From positions 1,765,991 to 1,829,990 of the forward strand of contig RPFO01000359.1 in NCBI GenBank assembly GCA_009746045.1: 64,000 nt of DNA, given 5' to 3'. Below are positions 9,935 through 20,503 of this stretch, piece by piece; within the stretch, counting starts at the first letter, position 1, and each line of letters begins with the position of its first letter. The notes beneath the pieces are model-generated. The model saw only the letters and a program-made list of their open reading frames with translations. It had not been told where the DNA came from and searched no databases. This DNA is from Mesostigma viride. Its lineage: Eukaryota; Streptophyta; Mesostigmatophyceae; Mesostigmatales; Mesostigmataceae. The translations under genes and the position numbers were made by a program.

Positions 9935-11206
9935 ATGACCACGACAGTGACAGCCCCAGAACGCAATTTTATAGCGAAACTCAAGCAAGCAGCCAAGGTG
10001 GGATGCACCCCAAAGGAGGCCGCCACTGTGGTTCATAAGATCCTCAAGTGGAGCGGGGATTTGGCTGGAGCGAATCAAGAAGCTCAACAAGGGGCGTGCC
10101 GAGAACGTCATGGACGCATTGGAGGAAAGGGGTTCGTCACTGAGCGATTGGGATGGGGAGGAGGACCTGGTCGATGCGCTAGCAGCGCAGCTGGGGGAGG
10201 CTATTGCAGAGCCGGATCCGCCAGCGTCAACAGGTGCGGTGGGAACTGGGGGTGTTCCCCCTCCGGCAGGTGGGGGCGGAGGGGCATGGTGGGGCTGGCG
10301 GTGGGGAGGAGGATGGCGCCCCTGGGGCGACCGACCAGGACGTGGCGGACTTAGATCGAAAGATAGGTTGGCTGCTGGGGCCCGAAACAGGCTATGCAAC
10401 CCCAGCTGGTGGCTGTCCGACCAGGCCGGGCAACGCCCTCACTGGAGGAGATATTGGCGTCCTGATAGCGGCCATGTCGAAGCTGCTGGACCAGGCAAAG
10501 ACTCCAGCAGCTGCAAGCCCTGCAGCGGCGGCGATGGCTGCATGGCAGGCTGGCACGCAAGCAGGGAGTGGCGCTGAGCAGGCATGCAGTGCCGGTCCTG
10601 CTGAGCAACATGCTGGAGGCGGTGCTGCCGGGGATGCTGGACTATGCGGAGAGAGTAGGGGGAAAGTCCATCCGGGCGTCGATAATGTTGACGATGCAGG
10701 GGGGCAGCACTGCCGATGGGGAGCGACGCATGATGATCCTGCAGATGTCTGGCATCCTGGACACGATGGTCACGGAATTTTGTTACTGGGCCACGCCACG
10801 CTCCGAGGTGATTCTTGAGCTGGCAGCAGCCGAGTACCTGGCGAAGCTGATCACTGCATGTCAGCTGGTGGATGTGGGGTCGACGGTCTGGAAGGGCACC
10901 CCGTCGACGATGCTGCCATTCCAGGAGGGTGGCGCAATGCTGGTGTCTCCAGCACTCCGTGCCGCGATGAGCATGGGGAAGCTTCAGCACAAGCTGGAGC
11001 AGGGCCCTGGCAAACAACAGGCAGGGCGGCCTCTCCAACAGCAACAAGGAGTAAGGGAGCGGTGCCTCCTTCCTCTGCCTCTTCCAGCGCCGCTTCCAGT
11101 TCGTGACCGGTGGCAGCAGGTACGCTCAGGCCATAGGCGCGATAGGATGCGTTGGGCTGTTAATGCTCGCACACTAGCCTGTCAAGCGGCTAGGGCTTTA
11201 AACTGA
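9935..11206 (+). pseudogene. Gag-like ORF1 of DIRS element, frameshifted
   Basis: The first ATG (9935) opens a frame starting MTTTVTAPERNFIAKLKQAA. Coding signal then moves between frames: an acidic segment MDALEERGSSLSDWDGEEDL (from 10110), an Ala-rich segment (about 10320-10580), and a long C-terminal frame from 10568 containing SNMLEAVLPGMLDYAERVGG and FCYWATPRSEVILELAAAEY, ending at 11206. At least two frameshifts are needed to join them. No zinc knuckle is seen. Position before the reverse transcriptase suggests the nucleocapsid protein; the sequence alone does not prove it. Confidence 0.55.
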
Positions 11207-11347
11207 ATGGGGGGGGAGGGGGGCGAGACCCGCCTGCTGTAGTGTCAGCCCGTGTGCCCGGGCCTCTGCAGCAAGTGCCCAGCCCTAGATGGGATCGATG
11301 ATGCTTGAAGGTCCTTTGTCCGCCGGAACGGTGGTTCCGTAGCGGCC

Positions 11348-12340
11348 ATGGCAGGATCTGTGGTGGATGGGTTGAATATGCTAGTAGCCCCTTACGAACC
11401 GTTAGTAGCCGCACGCTGGGCCTTTCCTGGTCCCGGGGAAAAGGGCCAAGTGGATGTGCTGAACTTACTACCCCCCTCTTGGGGAGCAACTTTGAATGAT
11501 GAGAGTAAGATGGTACGGACGCTGAGCCCAGCAGAGTGGATCTTGCAGAAGTCGATGCGGATCTCATGGGGGTGTAGCATGGAGGAGTTCGCGCGGGTTT
11601 GCACGGTGTGTGTGGAGAGGGGGATTTGGGTGGACTTTTTGAGAAGCCGCCTATGGTAATCGGTACTTTTGGGGTCGGAAAGCCCGACGGCCGTATACGG
11701 CTGATTGTGGATAGCCGTCGTGGTAACATGCCACTACCAGATCCTATGCCCGCTTTTTCACCACACCTTGGCGTGCATGATTTACGATTTGCCCACGCGC
11801 GCTGGGGAGGATTTCGGGGGGGGCATATCAGATTTGGATTCCTACTACAACAGACTCCGCCTGCCCACTTGGATGCGGCGGTACTGTGCCTGGATGCCGA
11901 TGTGGTCGGATCTTGTGGGCCTTATTGGGCCGCGTCGGAAGGTTTGGCTGTGGATGTTGTGCTGGCCAATGGGAAACAAGCTGGCCGTCGCTGTGGCCCA
12001 GTGCGTGCAACAGACTCTGTGTTGTACCACTGTGGGCCCAAGCCCTCCAGGGTTGGATGCTGGTCATGGCCTGATCGAGCATCGACATGTGAGCGCTGAT
12101 TTTGGTGCATGGCGGATGCTGACGAGGCGGGGTGCAGACCGTCCTGCTTCGGCTGGAGGAGGAACCAGCTGCTGCGCCCCTGGCGCCCTCGCGGGCTGCT
12201 TCGAATCTCGGCAGGATCTGGAAGGTATGCATGCTGTGACGATCGACGACCTCCATTTCACCCACTGTGCTTCGGTGCATGGAGTGAATCAGCAGCTAGA
12301 CTGTGTTCAGGCTGCCTACGCCGCTCTTGCAGAAGTCTGA
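11348..12340 (+). pseudogene. DIRS-type reverse transcriptase, frameshifted
   Basis: The region starts with an N-terminal segment at 11348-11659 (SPAEWILQKSMRISWG). After a frameshift comes GTFGVGKPDGRIRLIVDSRR, the K-x-DGR-x-R-x-I-D pattern that opens DIRS reverse transcriptases. A further frameshift leads to GGGISDLDSYYNRLRLP (motif A, catalytic Asp in DLDSYY) and later AVTIDDLHFT (motif C, with IDD in place of the more common YVDD). The enzyme would copy element RNA into cDNA. Two frameshifts make it non-functional. Confidence 0.7.
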
Positions 12341-12689
12341 CAAGGTGGTACGGGCGACAGCAGAACAGACTGGTGTGCAGGCGGTGGGTTTCATTCACCA
12401 GAGGGATGGTGACGTGGTGCCGGTTCCTGAGCGTGTGGTGGCGGTGATCGCCGCTACTTGTAGAATCTTGGATCGCGGATTTTCATACTACCGCGAACTT
12501 AGTTTTGTGGTGGGGAAGTGGGTGTGGTTGCATCTGCTTTGCCGCCCCATGCTCTCAGTGTGGTCTGGGACGTATCGGCTGCTCGCAGCCATGAATGCCT
12601 CCAGCTGCCTGGGCGCCGCTAGCGGCTCCCTGAGGGGCCTGCCAGGAGCTTCAGGCGAAGATCAACCTGGCCCCCGTTATAAAGGCAGC

Positions 12690-13316
12690 CAGGGCTCGGT
12701 ACCTTTCTGACCGGGTCATCGCTAGTGACGCGAGCAGCTCCGGCGGTGGGGTGCTCTACAGGGACCTGCCTGGGGCCAATTGTGCCCAGCTGGCAACCCG
12801 TGGGGGTGGCAGACGACAGCTTTAACCTCTGCATGGGGAGGATTGGGACCTGGAGCGCATGGAAGAGGCGGACTACAGCAGGTGCTGGGTGGTGGCCACT
12901 GGCGTACGGAATTCTCCTACAGGTGGCGGGGGCAGCCTTACCACATTGACGTCAAGGAGGCGATTGCTGCGACGCAGGGGTTCGAGTGGTCGTGCCGGAC
13001 CAAGGCGTGTCGAGGTAAGTGGGTCGTCCGGCTCGTGGACTCTAGTCCTGTGGTGGGGGCGTTTGTCGGAGGGCGTTCATCTTCCTACCGCCTCAACCAG
13101 CTGGTTCGGCGCTACTGCGCTCTGGCACTGGCTGGTGACATACACAGCCACTGGGTCTGGACCGTGGCCGCCGATCACAACCCAGCTGACTTGAAGGCCA
13201 GTCGGAGCGGTGCCTGGATTTGTGACTTGACCCGGTGCGGTGACATATGCACACCAACCCTGGGCCTGAGGGGGCGCGACGCCCTCCGGACTTTGCACTT
13301 TTGGAAGGCACGGTGA
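12690..13316 (+). pseudogene. RNase H domain of DIRS element, frameshifted
   Basis: VIASDASSSGGGVLYRDLPG carries the first catalytic Asp of the RNase H fold. After a frameshift, HIDVKEAIAATQGFEW has the Glu-containing helix, VRLVDSSPVVGAF has the next Asp, and VAADHNPADLKASR is the D-x-NPAD-x-x-SR end typical of DIRS-group RNase H. It lies directly downstream of the reverse transcriptase and would remove the RNA template. Confidence 0.7.
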
Positions 13317-13368
13317 ACCATGTGTCTACCTTGCCAGCGTACCGGCGTGCGGTGGCTATCTACGTGGC

Positions 13369-14214
13369 ATGGGCGCCATGCCTGGCCCCGTCGACCCAAC
13401 TGATGCGGAAACCATTTTCTGTGAGTGGATTTCTGCTGTCTACCATGCCCGCTCGAGGTGGGCGGGGACGTACCTTATGCCAGCACGCCAAGGCCTGTCT
13501 GCACCTGTACCACCCGCAACATTTTTCGGAATTGTGTACTGGCGGACAGCCTGCTCGCAGGATGGCAGCGGCTTGTTTCAGCTGTCAGCCCTCCGCCTAT
13601 ACTGGCGCCTCTGCTACATCACTGCCCTGTTGCTAGCTTCACGTCGACAGGTGCATTTGAGTGCGGTGATTACTATTGCTTTCCAGCAGTATTTACGCAT
13701 TAGCGAGGCGCTAGGGCTGCGGGTTCGGGATGTGGCCCATCCTGGCCACCCCCTTAACTCGAGCCAGGGCCCACGGTCGGTGCCCTTGTACAGCGCAACC
13801 CCAAGACTGCGCAGGGGGCGGCCCAGCACGTCCTCGTCCGGGATCCACTTTCTTTGTGGCTCCTGCGACGCCTGACGGCTGGCCAGCCCCCGGATGCACT
13901 TCTTTTTCGGGGTTTGACGTACAGCCAGGCTAGGCAGCAGTGGGAGGCAGTGCAGGCCCGCATGGGCATCCCGGGGATGTTTTCTTTTCACAGCCTCCGG
14001 CGTGGGGGGGCCACGCACGGCGCCATCTCTGGCGAGTCGCCGGAGGCCCTTCAGTTGCGCGGCCGGTGGGCATCGGCCCTGGTACATTGGCCTCCACCGC
14101 AGCCTCCTGGGGCGGGACATTCCGCCAGCCCTCTGGGCTCAGGCCCTGGGTTTTGACCCAGCGGCTTTTCAGCGCCACTTCGGTGGCGTTGTGTTTTGAC
14201 GTCTTCCAGTTTTT
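13369..14214 (+). pseudogene. Tyrosine recombinase of DIRS element, frameshifted
   Basis: The N-terminal DNA-binding part is at 13369-13875. FQQYLRISEALGLRVRDV contains the first catalytic Arg. In the next frame, MFSFHSLRRGGATHGA holds the H-x-x-R box. In a third frame, RPWYIGLHRSLLGRDIP holds the likely nucleophilic Tyr, followed by LGFDPAAFQRHFGG near the end. The order Arg, His-x-x-Arg, Tyr is that of DIRS integrases, which insert circular DNA without a target duplication. Two frameshifts separate the boxes. Confidence 0.72.
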
Positions 14215-14597
14215 ATCTCTCGCCTTTTACTAGCTATCAACTGACCTTACCCCTGTGTGGAAGGTCAGGGGGTAAATGGTTTAACTAATCCGAGGGTGAA
14301 CGTGGGTTGGTACAAAGTACCCCCATAGCTAGGTTACAAGTGAAGTTTACTTTTTTGCATGTCCTACGTATCTTCGGCTGTTAGCCATGTAAGGAGATGT
14401 GGGTAGAGCAGGGGCACAGCTGCTGTGGGCTGGCCCTGCAAATTCACATAGTGTGCTCACCCTAGCATACAGATGGCCGTGTTGCCATCTGGTGGACAAT
14501 TCTGTGTTAGTCAACCGTATAGAGCTAGCACACATATTGTAAGAAATTTGATGTTTTGTGGTGATGCATGCAAAGCAAAGCAAGGCCAGAAATGGAT
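14215..14597 (+). other. 3' non-coding end of DIRS element
   Basis: No coding sequence is seen here. ACCTTACCCCTGTGTGGAAGGTCAGGGGGTAA (14242-14274) can form an imperfect hairpin, and CAGATGGCCGTGTTGCCATCTG (14470-14491) forms a short stem. Either could belong to the element's terminus. The right boundary is set by resumption of paralogous intron at 14598. Confidence 0.4.
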
Positions 14598-14830
14598 ACA
14601 AATTATGTGTACAAAAGGAAACAGGACAGGGAATTCACGTTACGTGCATTTATGCCATCAAAGGATTCGCTCTCTTGCATGGAAAATCACCAGTGATGTC
14701 CAAGTGCGAGAAATTGTGCATGGACGCGTGAGAGTTCTGGCAGCTCAGCTACATATGCGAACGCAATATGACACCTTAAGCACCTGCTTCCGGCTTCTGT
14801 GCGGTGCAAACAAAATACCTTGCAGTTCTG
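14598..14830 (-). repeat. Paralogous intron block P3, copy 2, right part
   Basis: This block continues the homology to 5946-6130 after the DIRS-like insertion (ATACAAATTATGTG, then ACAGGGAATT and GCAATATGACAC). Confidence 0.6.
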
Positions 14831-14955
14831 TACAAACGAACCAAGCAAAGAAACTACTAAGCTTGGTCATTCGCAACAGTGCCTAATTGCCTGTTTTACT
14901 TGGCCTGCAGCATATTGGTGCCTGAGCATCCCTCGCAACCACAACGATGACTTAC

Positions 14956-15006
14956 CGGAAGGTGGAGGTGGGCTGGGTGGAGGCGGGCTGGGTGGCGGTG
15001 GAGACT
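14956..15006 (-). CDS. Proline-rich linker exon D2
   Basis: A 51-bp exon (2 nt + 16 codons + 1 nt) with acceptor TTTGCAG (ends 15007) and donor GTAAGT (from 14955). It encodes SPPPPSPPPPSPPPPS, a textbook Ser-Pro4 extensin repeat as found in hydroxyproline-rich cell-wall and extracellular-matrix glycoproteins of green algae and plants. Frame is maintained by joining phase-1 ends on both sides. The perfect repeat phase, and the splice sites exactly at its ends, make this a real exon rather than chance composition. Confidence 0.72.
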
Positions 15007-15436
15007 CTGCAAACAACGCGTGTTTAAAGATGCCAAGAGCCAATCAACACAGTAAAAGCACCCCAAGGGGCGTCCGCACGCACACTCGGGTTGGTAAGCA
15101 TAGCCTGCCCCATTTTGCTGGCCCATGAAGGAGATAGATCTGGTGCATCTCAATACATGTCAGTGTCCTTTCTGCTTGATATGCAACTAGTCTAGACACC
15201 ACATGTGCATGTTGAAGTCTGTCCCGCGTGCCCCTGACCAGTCTCGGGTTTGTATGTTAAATGACCACCCCAAAACCCACACACTTGAATAAATGCACCC
15301 CGACTGATATGCGACGTCCCATTCAAAAGCAGCTTTCTATATACCACAATTGCCAGAATACGATGATGTTTCGGGTGGCAGAATTACTATTCAAAACAAC
15401 TTGAATCTGCTGCATACATGCGACTTCCTACTGTTA

Positions 15437-15655
15437 TCTTTTAGTGAACGTCGGCACCTTTTGCTCGGAAGCACCAAGTCCCTAGTAAGTACGCTACTAA
15501 ACCGGGAATGACCACTTGATCCCGAGATCCGCAGATATGCGTACCTGTAGGCATAACTGCAGATTTTGGGATAAGTGGCTGTTCCTGCATGGTTTAGTAG
15601 CGTACGGACTTGGTGCTTGATCCTAGCAAAAGGTGCCTACGTTCACTAAACGATA
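15437..15655. mobile_element. Foldback MITE with about 105-bp arms
   Basis: The left arm begins TTTAGTGAACGTCGGCACC and the right arm ends GGTGCCTACGTTCACTAAA. The arms are imperfect inverted repeats of each other over roughly 105 bp, so almost the whole element folds on itself. CCTACTGT occurs just outside each end (15427-15434 and about 15659-15666) and may be an 8-bp target duplication, although a few extra C residues sit before the right copy. Confidence 0.7.
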
Positions 15656-15659
15656 CCCC

Positions 15660-16530
15660 CTACTGTCTATTCGCATGCCACCTATGTCATCTATTTTTGC
15701 AGATTAGGTATCAAGCCAGGTGCAAGCATCCAGTGAGTGCAGGTGGTAGCAGCTTCAGGCGCTCTAGGCATATTGTAACGTATAGTGCTCTGAGGTAGAC
15801 TGGCTAGGTAGACCTTCGACACGACTGCAACCATCTTGCATAGTAGGCATGATGCTTACTATGTAAATACCCCAAGACATCTTCAGTGCATGACACTTAC
15901 ATCAACAGCATTCTGGAAAACGATTCAACACTACGACCGCAGACTCAACTTAATAAGCGAAATGGTCATAGGCCTATAGCCAGCTGAGCTAGGTCAAGGC
16001 TAACTTGTGGTCAATACACACTTGAAATGTGAGCCGAGTTATGCTGACAGTAGTTTTAACATGGTAGATAACTCGATCGTCCGGACCTAGTTGGGACGAA
16101 GATGAAGTGTGGACTGCAAATATGTGTCTCCGGTCATGGACCAAGGGAAATCACCAAGCGTTACGTGATGCTGGACAAAGAGCGGCGGGACCAGTGGCAG
16201 ATAGGACCACCTGGCAGCTGTCCAACATTTGTGCCTAGTTGTGACAGGTGGCATGGTGCATGGGCGTGCGTGTGTGAGGCTAGGATCGGGGAGATAAAGA
16301 GCACCAGAACTAATGTTCAGGCAACCTACGCACTCAGGGGTGTCATCGCATCCTACAGTAAGCGTCCCACACCGAGTCTCGCATTTCATATGCCCATCAT
16401 CTGCATCTCATATATATCATATAACTGGCCGGACATACATGCATACATATAGTGCTGCCTGGCATGGCGATTATTAGCAAGACCAAGTTGCAATTTTGTA
16501 AGCTTAGGTAATTACGTGCAGCCAGGCTCG
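15660..16530. other. Intron-like sequence
   Basis: There is no recognised gene. A 116-residue plus-strand frame at 16102-16452 lacks flanking splice signals in a consistent phase, is not duplicated in the other modules, and has no known motif. Confidence 0.4.
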
Positions 16531-16669
16531 CTCACCTTGGCTTCCTGTGAGCCCTCGAGGTGGTATGCGGAGGCGATTGACATCCGGGGTAGCACCCAGC
16601 AAACGTGCCACATGTATCCATCGCGGGAAATAGAGATAGGTGCCGACGCCGGAAGGACAAGCCCCAAAG
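16531..16669 (-). other. Ultraconserved module segment C2
   Basis: A 139-bp segment identical, base for base, to 31900-32038, while the flanks on both sides are similar but clearly diverged. It lies between exons B2 and D2, the same relative place as copy C1. On the minus strand it ends in AAG|GTGAGC, a very good splice donor, and one minus frame ends in phase 1 (LRIPPRGLTGSQ). No AG acceptor lies at the other edge. The plus strand is also open, with a GCAG acceptor-like site just outside the segment (about 16518-16521). The coding strand, and even coding status, are therefore unresolved. No domain is recognised. Confidence 0.5.
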
Positions 16670-17339
16670 TGACCACATGTGACCAAAAAAATGGACAGGT
16701 CCATTAGTATGGGATGATTTGGGCATGGGGACAAACGGCATCACTTTGTGGCAACCTTGAGAGGTCCACGGGATGAGAGCACCGTCGAGGTCCCGGCGAC
16801 AAGCTGGGCAAGCATACTCTACTGGAGCACGTCAGCTAATGGGGCCTCGTATTGGATGTTTGTTTCACTTTGGTATCACAGATGTGGTGAGTTACCAGTA
16901 CATCGCTATACATCTAGCCAACCATGTGACTCGAGGTATCACCCATACCCCTGCATGAATTCCGTAGCTTCAATGCTTGACTTTTAGTAACCCCTGACAG
17001 TATTATAGAACTTGACTAGTAACCTGTGTACTCCATATTAGTACACTTGACTAGTTACCTAGTAACCTGAGTAGTAGCAACTATCTTATGTACTAGTAAC
17101 ATCGAAAGCTGAAACCAGCTCTCGTATTACTAATTCTGCCAGCTCTTCATGGAAACGAAGGCGATACTATTGAAAAGACAAACTAATTCTTCCCTCATAC
17201 ATGCTGCATGCGTGCCTGTCAGACCACTTCTACCAACAGCACTCCAGTTCTTTGTCGACAAACGTTACAATTCAACAGCGAGCAACACCATAATCGATAA
17301 AGCTAGATGGGAACTTGGAAACGAAGCAAAGACGCTCAC

Positions 17340-17599
17340 CAGAAATAACCAGGTTGAAATCCCCCATTGTTGTAAGCTGTTCACGTAAACCGTGCACCGC
17401 AAGGTAGTAGGTCGCTGATGGCAGTAGGGAGGCTGCTAGGCGGCTCCTCTGGTCAGTGCCATCGTCATCATTGGCGCCCACGCAGGTGAGCGAGTTGCAC
17501 GCTCCCGTTGGGCTACTGTACAGCCGGACCATGCTGTCGAAGTACGCAAATGCGATCTTGAACACGACGTCCGCTGGACTGGTCACAATGATCTTGTAC
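17340..17599 (-). CDS. PPC-like domain exon B2 (second half-domain)
   Basis: A 260-bp exon (1 nt + 86 codons + 1 nt) with acceptor TTTCAG (ends 17600) and donor GTGAGC (from 17339). Motifs are YKIIVTSPADVVFKIAFAYF, MVRLYSSPTGAC, CVGANDDDG, LLPSATYYLAVHG and MGDFNLVIS. It is open, with the same layout as B1 and B3; three extra codons precede the final strand. It should splice to A2 upstream and, directly or via C2, to D2 downstream. Confidence 0.78.
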
Positions 17600-17704
17600 C
17601 TGAAATTGCGTATATATGTTGTGTGTAGATTGCACGTTACCACATGAGATGTAGAGCAACCCTCAGCGAGATTAATTGATAAGAAATGAACACAGCACAA
17701 CTAC

Positions 17705-18300
17705 TCTTCCAGTTTTGCCGTCTCCCCTGAAATCGGTAAACAGGTCCAGATGGGGCATACATCATGTTACTCTTCCTTGCCGTGTTCCTATTGATCCAGC
17801 CTGCTGTACATAGCCTGGAAGCTGCCACTGAGCCCCCGAATCATACATAGTCTCAGTTTGTAGATTATGCGGCAGTATTCCGAATCGAAGGATGATTGCC
17901 TGATGACTTGTCATAGGAGTTCATAAGGAACAGAGCTCGCTAGTAACTCTCCTTAATTTTTAAGGGGTACATTACAGCCAGACTTTCTGCATACTAACTG
18001 TCCCTTTTCCAGCTAGGATAACCAGACTCTCTACTAACTCTCCCTCTTCCAGCTGGGCAACTAGTAGTTCAGACCATGTTGTAGAGTGGAGCCATGTTGT
18101 GGAGCACAGAAAAATGGCGGGATGTCACTTCCCCATGGACCGACGCACGTGCTCATGGGAAAGAGCTAGTAGAGCTCTGACTCTGACATCATGAAAGAGC
18201 ATCTGGTCACCATGCACGTGCGCAACAGCAGCTGTACGGTGTGCCTAGATTTTACTCCAATCGGAATCTAATTAGAGGGGGTGGCGGGTGGGGGTGCGGG
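17705..18300 (-). repeat. Paralogous intron block P2, copy 2
   Basis: This block matches 6820-7260 and 33125-33750. From 17806 onward it is part of the left arm of the giant palindrome, so the inverted duplication includes ordinary intron sequence as well as element-derived sequence. Confidence 0.75.
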
Positions 18301-19152
18301 GACTGGGAGTTAGTCTAAGTCTCCCGCCTGTAGCCTAAGTGGACACGTGCCAGCACCGCCGGCGCCCAATTGGGTACTGGGACGGTGCTGGACTAGAGCA
18401 GTCGTGGCATGGACACGTGGCTAGACTCAGTATGTGATGAGCCGGTACCTCAGTACCGGGACTGTAGTTGTCATGTTAGGACTGACTAGATCAGGTTGTA
18501 ACTGATAGGCTAGTCCGTCCAGGATCAGTAAGTTAGGCTTAACTTACGCAAAGTCTGGTCATCCGCAATTGACGGCTGACCAGCAGTATATGTGCCATTC
18601 TATCCTAATGCCAAGGTGTCTCGTCGTTCACACACTTGCCATTTGGCACTGCCCAAGCATTCCAAGCTCAGTGTGTCCATAACTTGCATTAAAAAACTCC
18701 AGTAAAAAGACACGCGTGAGAGACGACGAGCGTTCAAAGCGTTTATTTCGCGAAAACCCACTTCATTTTCTACACCCCATTTTTTCAAAAAATGTCTAAC
18801 CCAAATGCTAACAAGGGTAAGGCTCCGATGTATCCCAGGAGCCGGTCCAGCACTCCGACGTCCTCGTCTTCGGGGACGTCCGACTCGGAGCTCGCCGCCC
18901 AGGCTGAGATTGAGCGGGCGGCTAGGAGCTTCAATCAGTCTATGGAGGCTGACCCGTCGACGTCGGGGACGTCTTCATCGGGCCACTGGTCCGATGGTTC
19001 TTACAGCAGCGTTGTGCTGCGAGTGCCCCTGTATCCGCAGGGGAGGGGATCCACGCCTGTGGTGAACAGGCCGAGGGGTCCTCCCTACGCCCCGACAGCT
19101 GCAGCGGCGGGGGCGGGACCTTCGGCACCTCCTGTAGAAGAGGAGTCCATGG
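17806..19152 (+). repeat. Giant palindrome, left arm (1347 bp)
   Basis: The arm is the reverse complement of 19170-19976 plus 21655-22195 (the latter two are contiguous once the hAT insertion and its duplicated site are removed). Only a handful of differences were seen, for example a 1-bp difference in a G-run near 18295 and a few substitutions. The spacer is 17 bp (19153-19169). Such near-identity indicates a recent inverted duplication or active arm-to-arm conversion. Confidence 0.92.
18346..18353 (+). other. Pre-insertion (empty) site of the hAT element
   Basis: CGTGCCAG is the reverse complement of the 8-bp duplicated site CTGGCACG that flanks the hAT element in the opposite arm. Here it is present once and uninterrupted. 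Confidence 0.9.
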
Positions 19153-19170
19153 AGTTGTATGGACTCAGCC
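18792..19170 (+). pseudogene. Low-complexity Ser/Pro ORF in palindrome, left copy
   Basis: The frame opens MSNPNANKGKAPMYPRSRSS and is Ser/Pro/Gly/Ala-rich, with an amphipathic stretch AQAEIERAARSFNQSMEA. It runs to the palindrome centre, where it reads into its own reverse complement. A mirrored copy starts at 19530 on the minus strand. Sequence just upstream (TTTATTTCGCGAAAACCC) is T/A-rich and leader-like. It resembles the N-terminal part of a retroelement gag or another structural protein cut off at the inversion point, but no diagnostic domain is present. Confidence 0.35.
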
Positions 19171-19530
19171 CATGGACTCCTCTTCTACAGGAGGTGCCGA
19201 AGGTCCCGCCCCCGCCGCTGCAGCTGTCTGGGCGTAGGGAGGACCCCTCGGCCTGTTCACCACAGGCGTGGATCCCCTCCCCTGCGGATATAGGGGCACT
19301 CGCAGCACAACGCTGCTGTAAGAACCATCGGACCAGTGGCCCGATGAAGACGTCCCCGACGTCGACGGGTCAGCCTCCATAGACTGATTGAAGCTCCTAG
19401 CCGCCCGCTCAATCTCAGCCTGGGCGGCGAGCTCCGAGTCGGACGTCCCCGAAGACGAGGACGTCGGAGTGCTGGACCGGCTCCTGGGATACATCGGAGC
19501 CTTACCCTTGTTAGCATTTGGGTTAGACAT
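19165..19530 (-). pseudogene. Low-complexity Ser/Pro ORF in palindrome, right copy
   Basis: This is the mirror of the frame at 18792, starting at the ATG complementary to 19530-19528. The visible difference is a Pro-to-Gln change near residue 100. Both copies are truncated at the symmetry axis, so neither retains a natural C terminus. Confidence 0.35.
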
Positions 19531-19976
19531 TTTTTGAAAAAATGGGGTGTAGAAAATGAAGTGGGTTTTCGCGAAATAAACGCTTTGAACGCTCGTCGTC
19601 TCTCACGCGTGTCTTTTTACTGGAGTTTTTTAATGCAAGTTATGGACACACTGAGCTTGGAATGCTTGGGCAGTGCCAAATGGCGTGTGTGTGAACGACG
19701 AGACACCTTGGCATTAGGATAGAATGGCACATATACTGCTGGTCAGCCGTCAATTGCGGATGACCAGACTTTGCGTAAGTTAAGCCTAACTTACTGATCC
19801 TGGACGGACTAGCCTATCAGTTACAACCTGATCTAGTCAGTCCTAACATGACAACTACAGTCCCGGTACTGAGGTACCGGCTCATCACATACTGAGTCTA
19901 GCCACGTGTCCATGCCACGACTGCTCTAGTCCAGCACCGTCCCAGTACCCAATTGGGCGCCGGCGGTGCTGGCACG
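19170..19976 (-). repeat. Giant palindrome, right arm, proximal part
   Basis: Reverse complement of 18346-19152. It ends with the 8-bp site CTGGCACG (19969-19976), immediately before the hAT element. Confidence 0.92.
19969..19976 (+). other. hAT target-site duplication, left
   Basis: CTGGCACG, repeated at 21647-21654. An 8-bp duplication is the hallmark of hAT transposition. Confidence 0.92.
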
Positions 19977-20001
19977 CAGTGCTTTTACTAACGGGACTAT
20001 T

Positions 20002-20170
20002 TCGTCAACCGGTTGACGAATTTTGAAAATAGTAGTAAAATAGTCAACCATTTTGGGCAATTCGTCAACCACATTCGTCAACCAACTCGGCAATTCGTCA
20101 ACCAATTGACGAATATGTTCCGAAGTTCGTCAACCGGTTTGACGAAATGTTTAGGGTATTCGTCAACCAC
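20002..20170. promoter_or_regulatory. hAT left subterminal GTCAAC repeat zone
   Basis: Seven or more copies of TCGTCAAC or its complement TTGACGA lie within about 170 bp. They probably bind the transposase or the encoded zinc-finger protein. Confidence 0.65.
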
Positions 20171-20503
20171 CTAAGTCCTGAAGGCCAGACCTAAGGTCCA
20201 GCGGCGCGGCGTCAGGCCGTCAGCCCGTACCATCTGAATCCTAGGTACGCTGCAGTTGGAGTTGGTTTGGAAAGACAGTACGTCAGTACGGTTCAGGACA
20301 ATGCTCGGGTACCAGACGAGCAAGGCAGGACTTGAGCCGACGAGGGCATGAAAAAATTATTAACTGTAATCACCCTGGACAAGCAATTAATTACGTGACG
20401 ACCTCAGGCCGTCTGGCGACTTCATGTGCGATAAAATATTGCATGCGAAATTGTTTCGATAATGGCGGCGGCGATGTTTAGGTAGTGTTGCATGAGCTAG
20501 AGA

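Larger units (their letters stand above)
9670..14597 (+). mobile_element. DIRS-like tyrosine-recombinase retroelement, decayed
   Basis: About 4.9 kb inserted in an intron. The order of recognisable pieces is gag-like region, reverse transcriptase, RNase H and tyrosine recombinase, which is diagnostic of DIRS-group elements (DIRS/PAT type) and excludes LTR and LINE classes. The coding regions are broken by several frameshifts, so the copy is inactive. The limits are inferred from the intron paralogue at 5640-6260, which lacks the element; terminal or split repeats of the DIRS type were not identified by eye. Confidence 0.8.

Noticed and set aside
16102-16452. 116-residue plus-strand frame with several Cys and Trp
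   Set aside because: Not conserved in the paralogous modules, wrong strand for the surrounding gene, and no motif.
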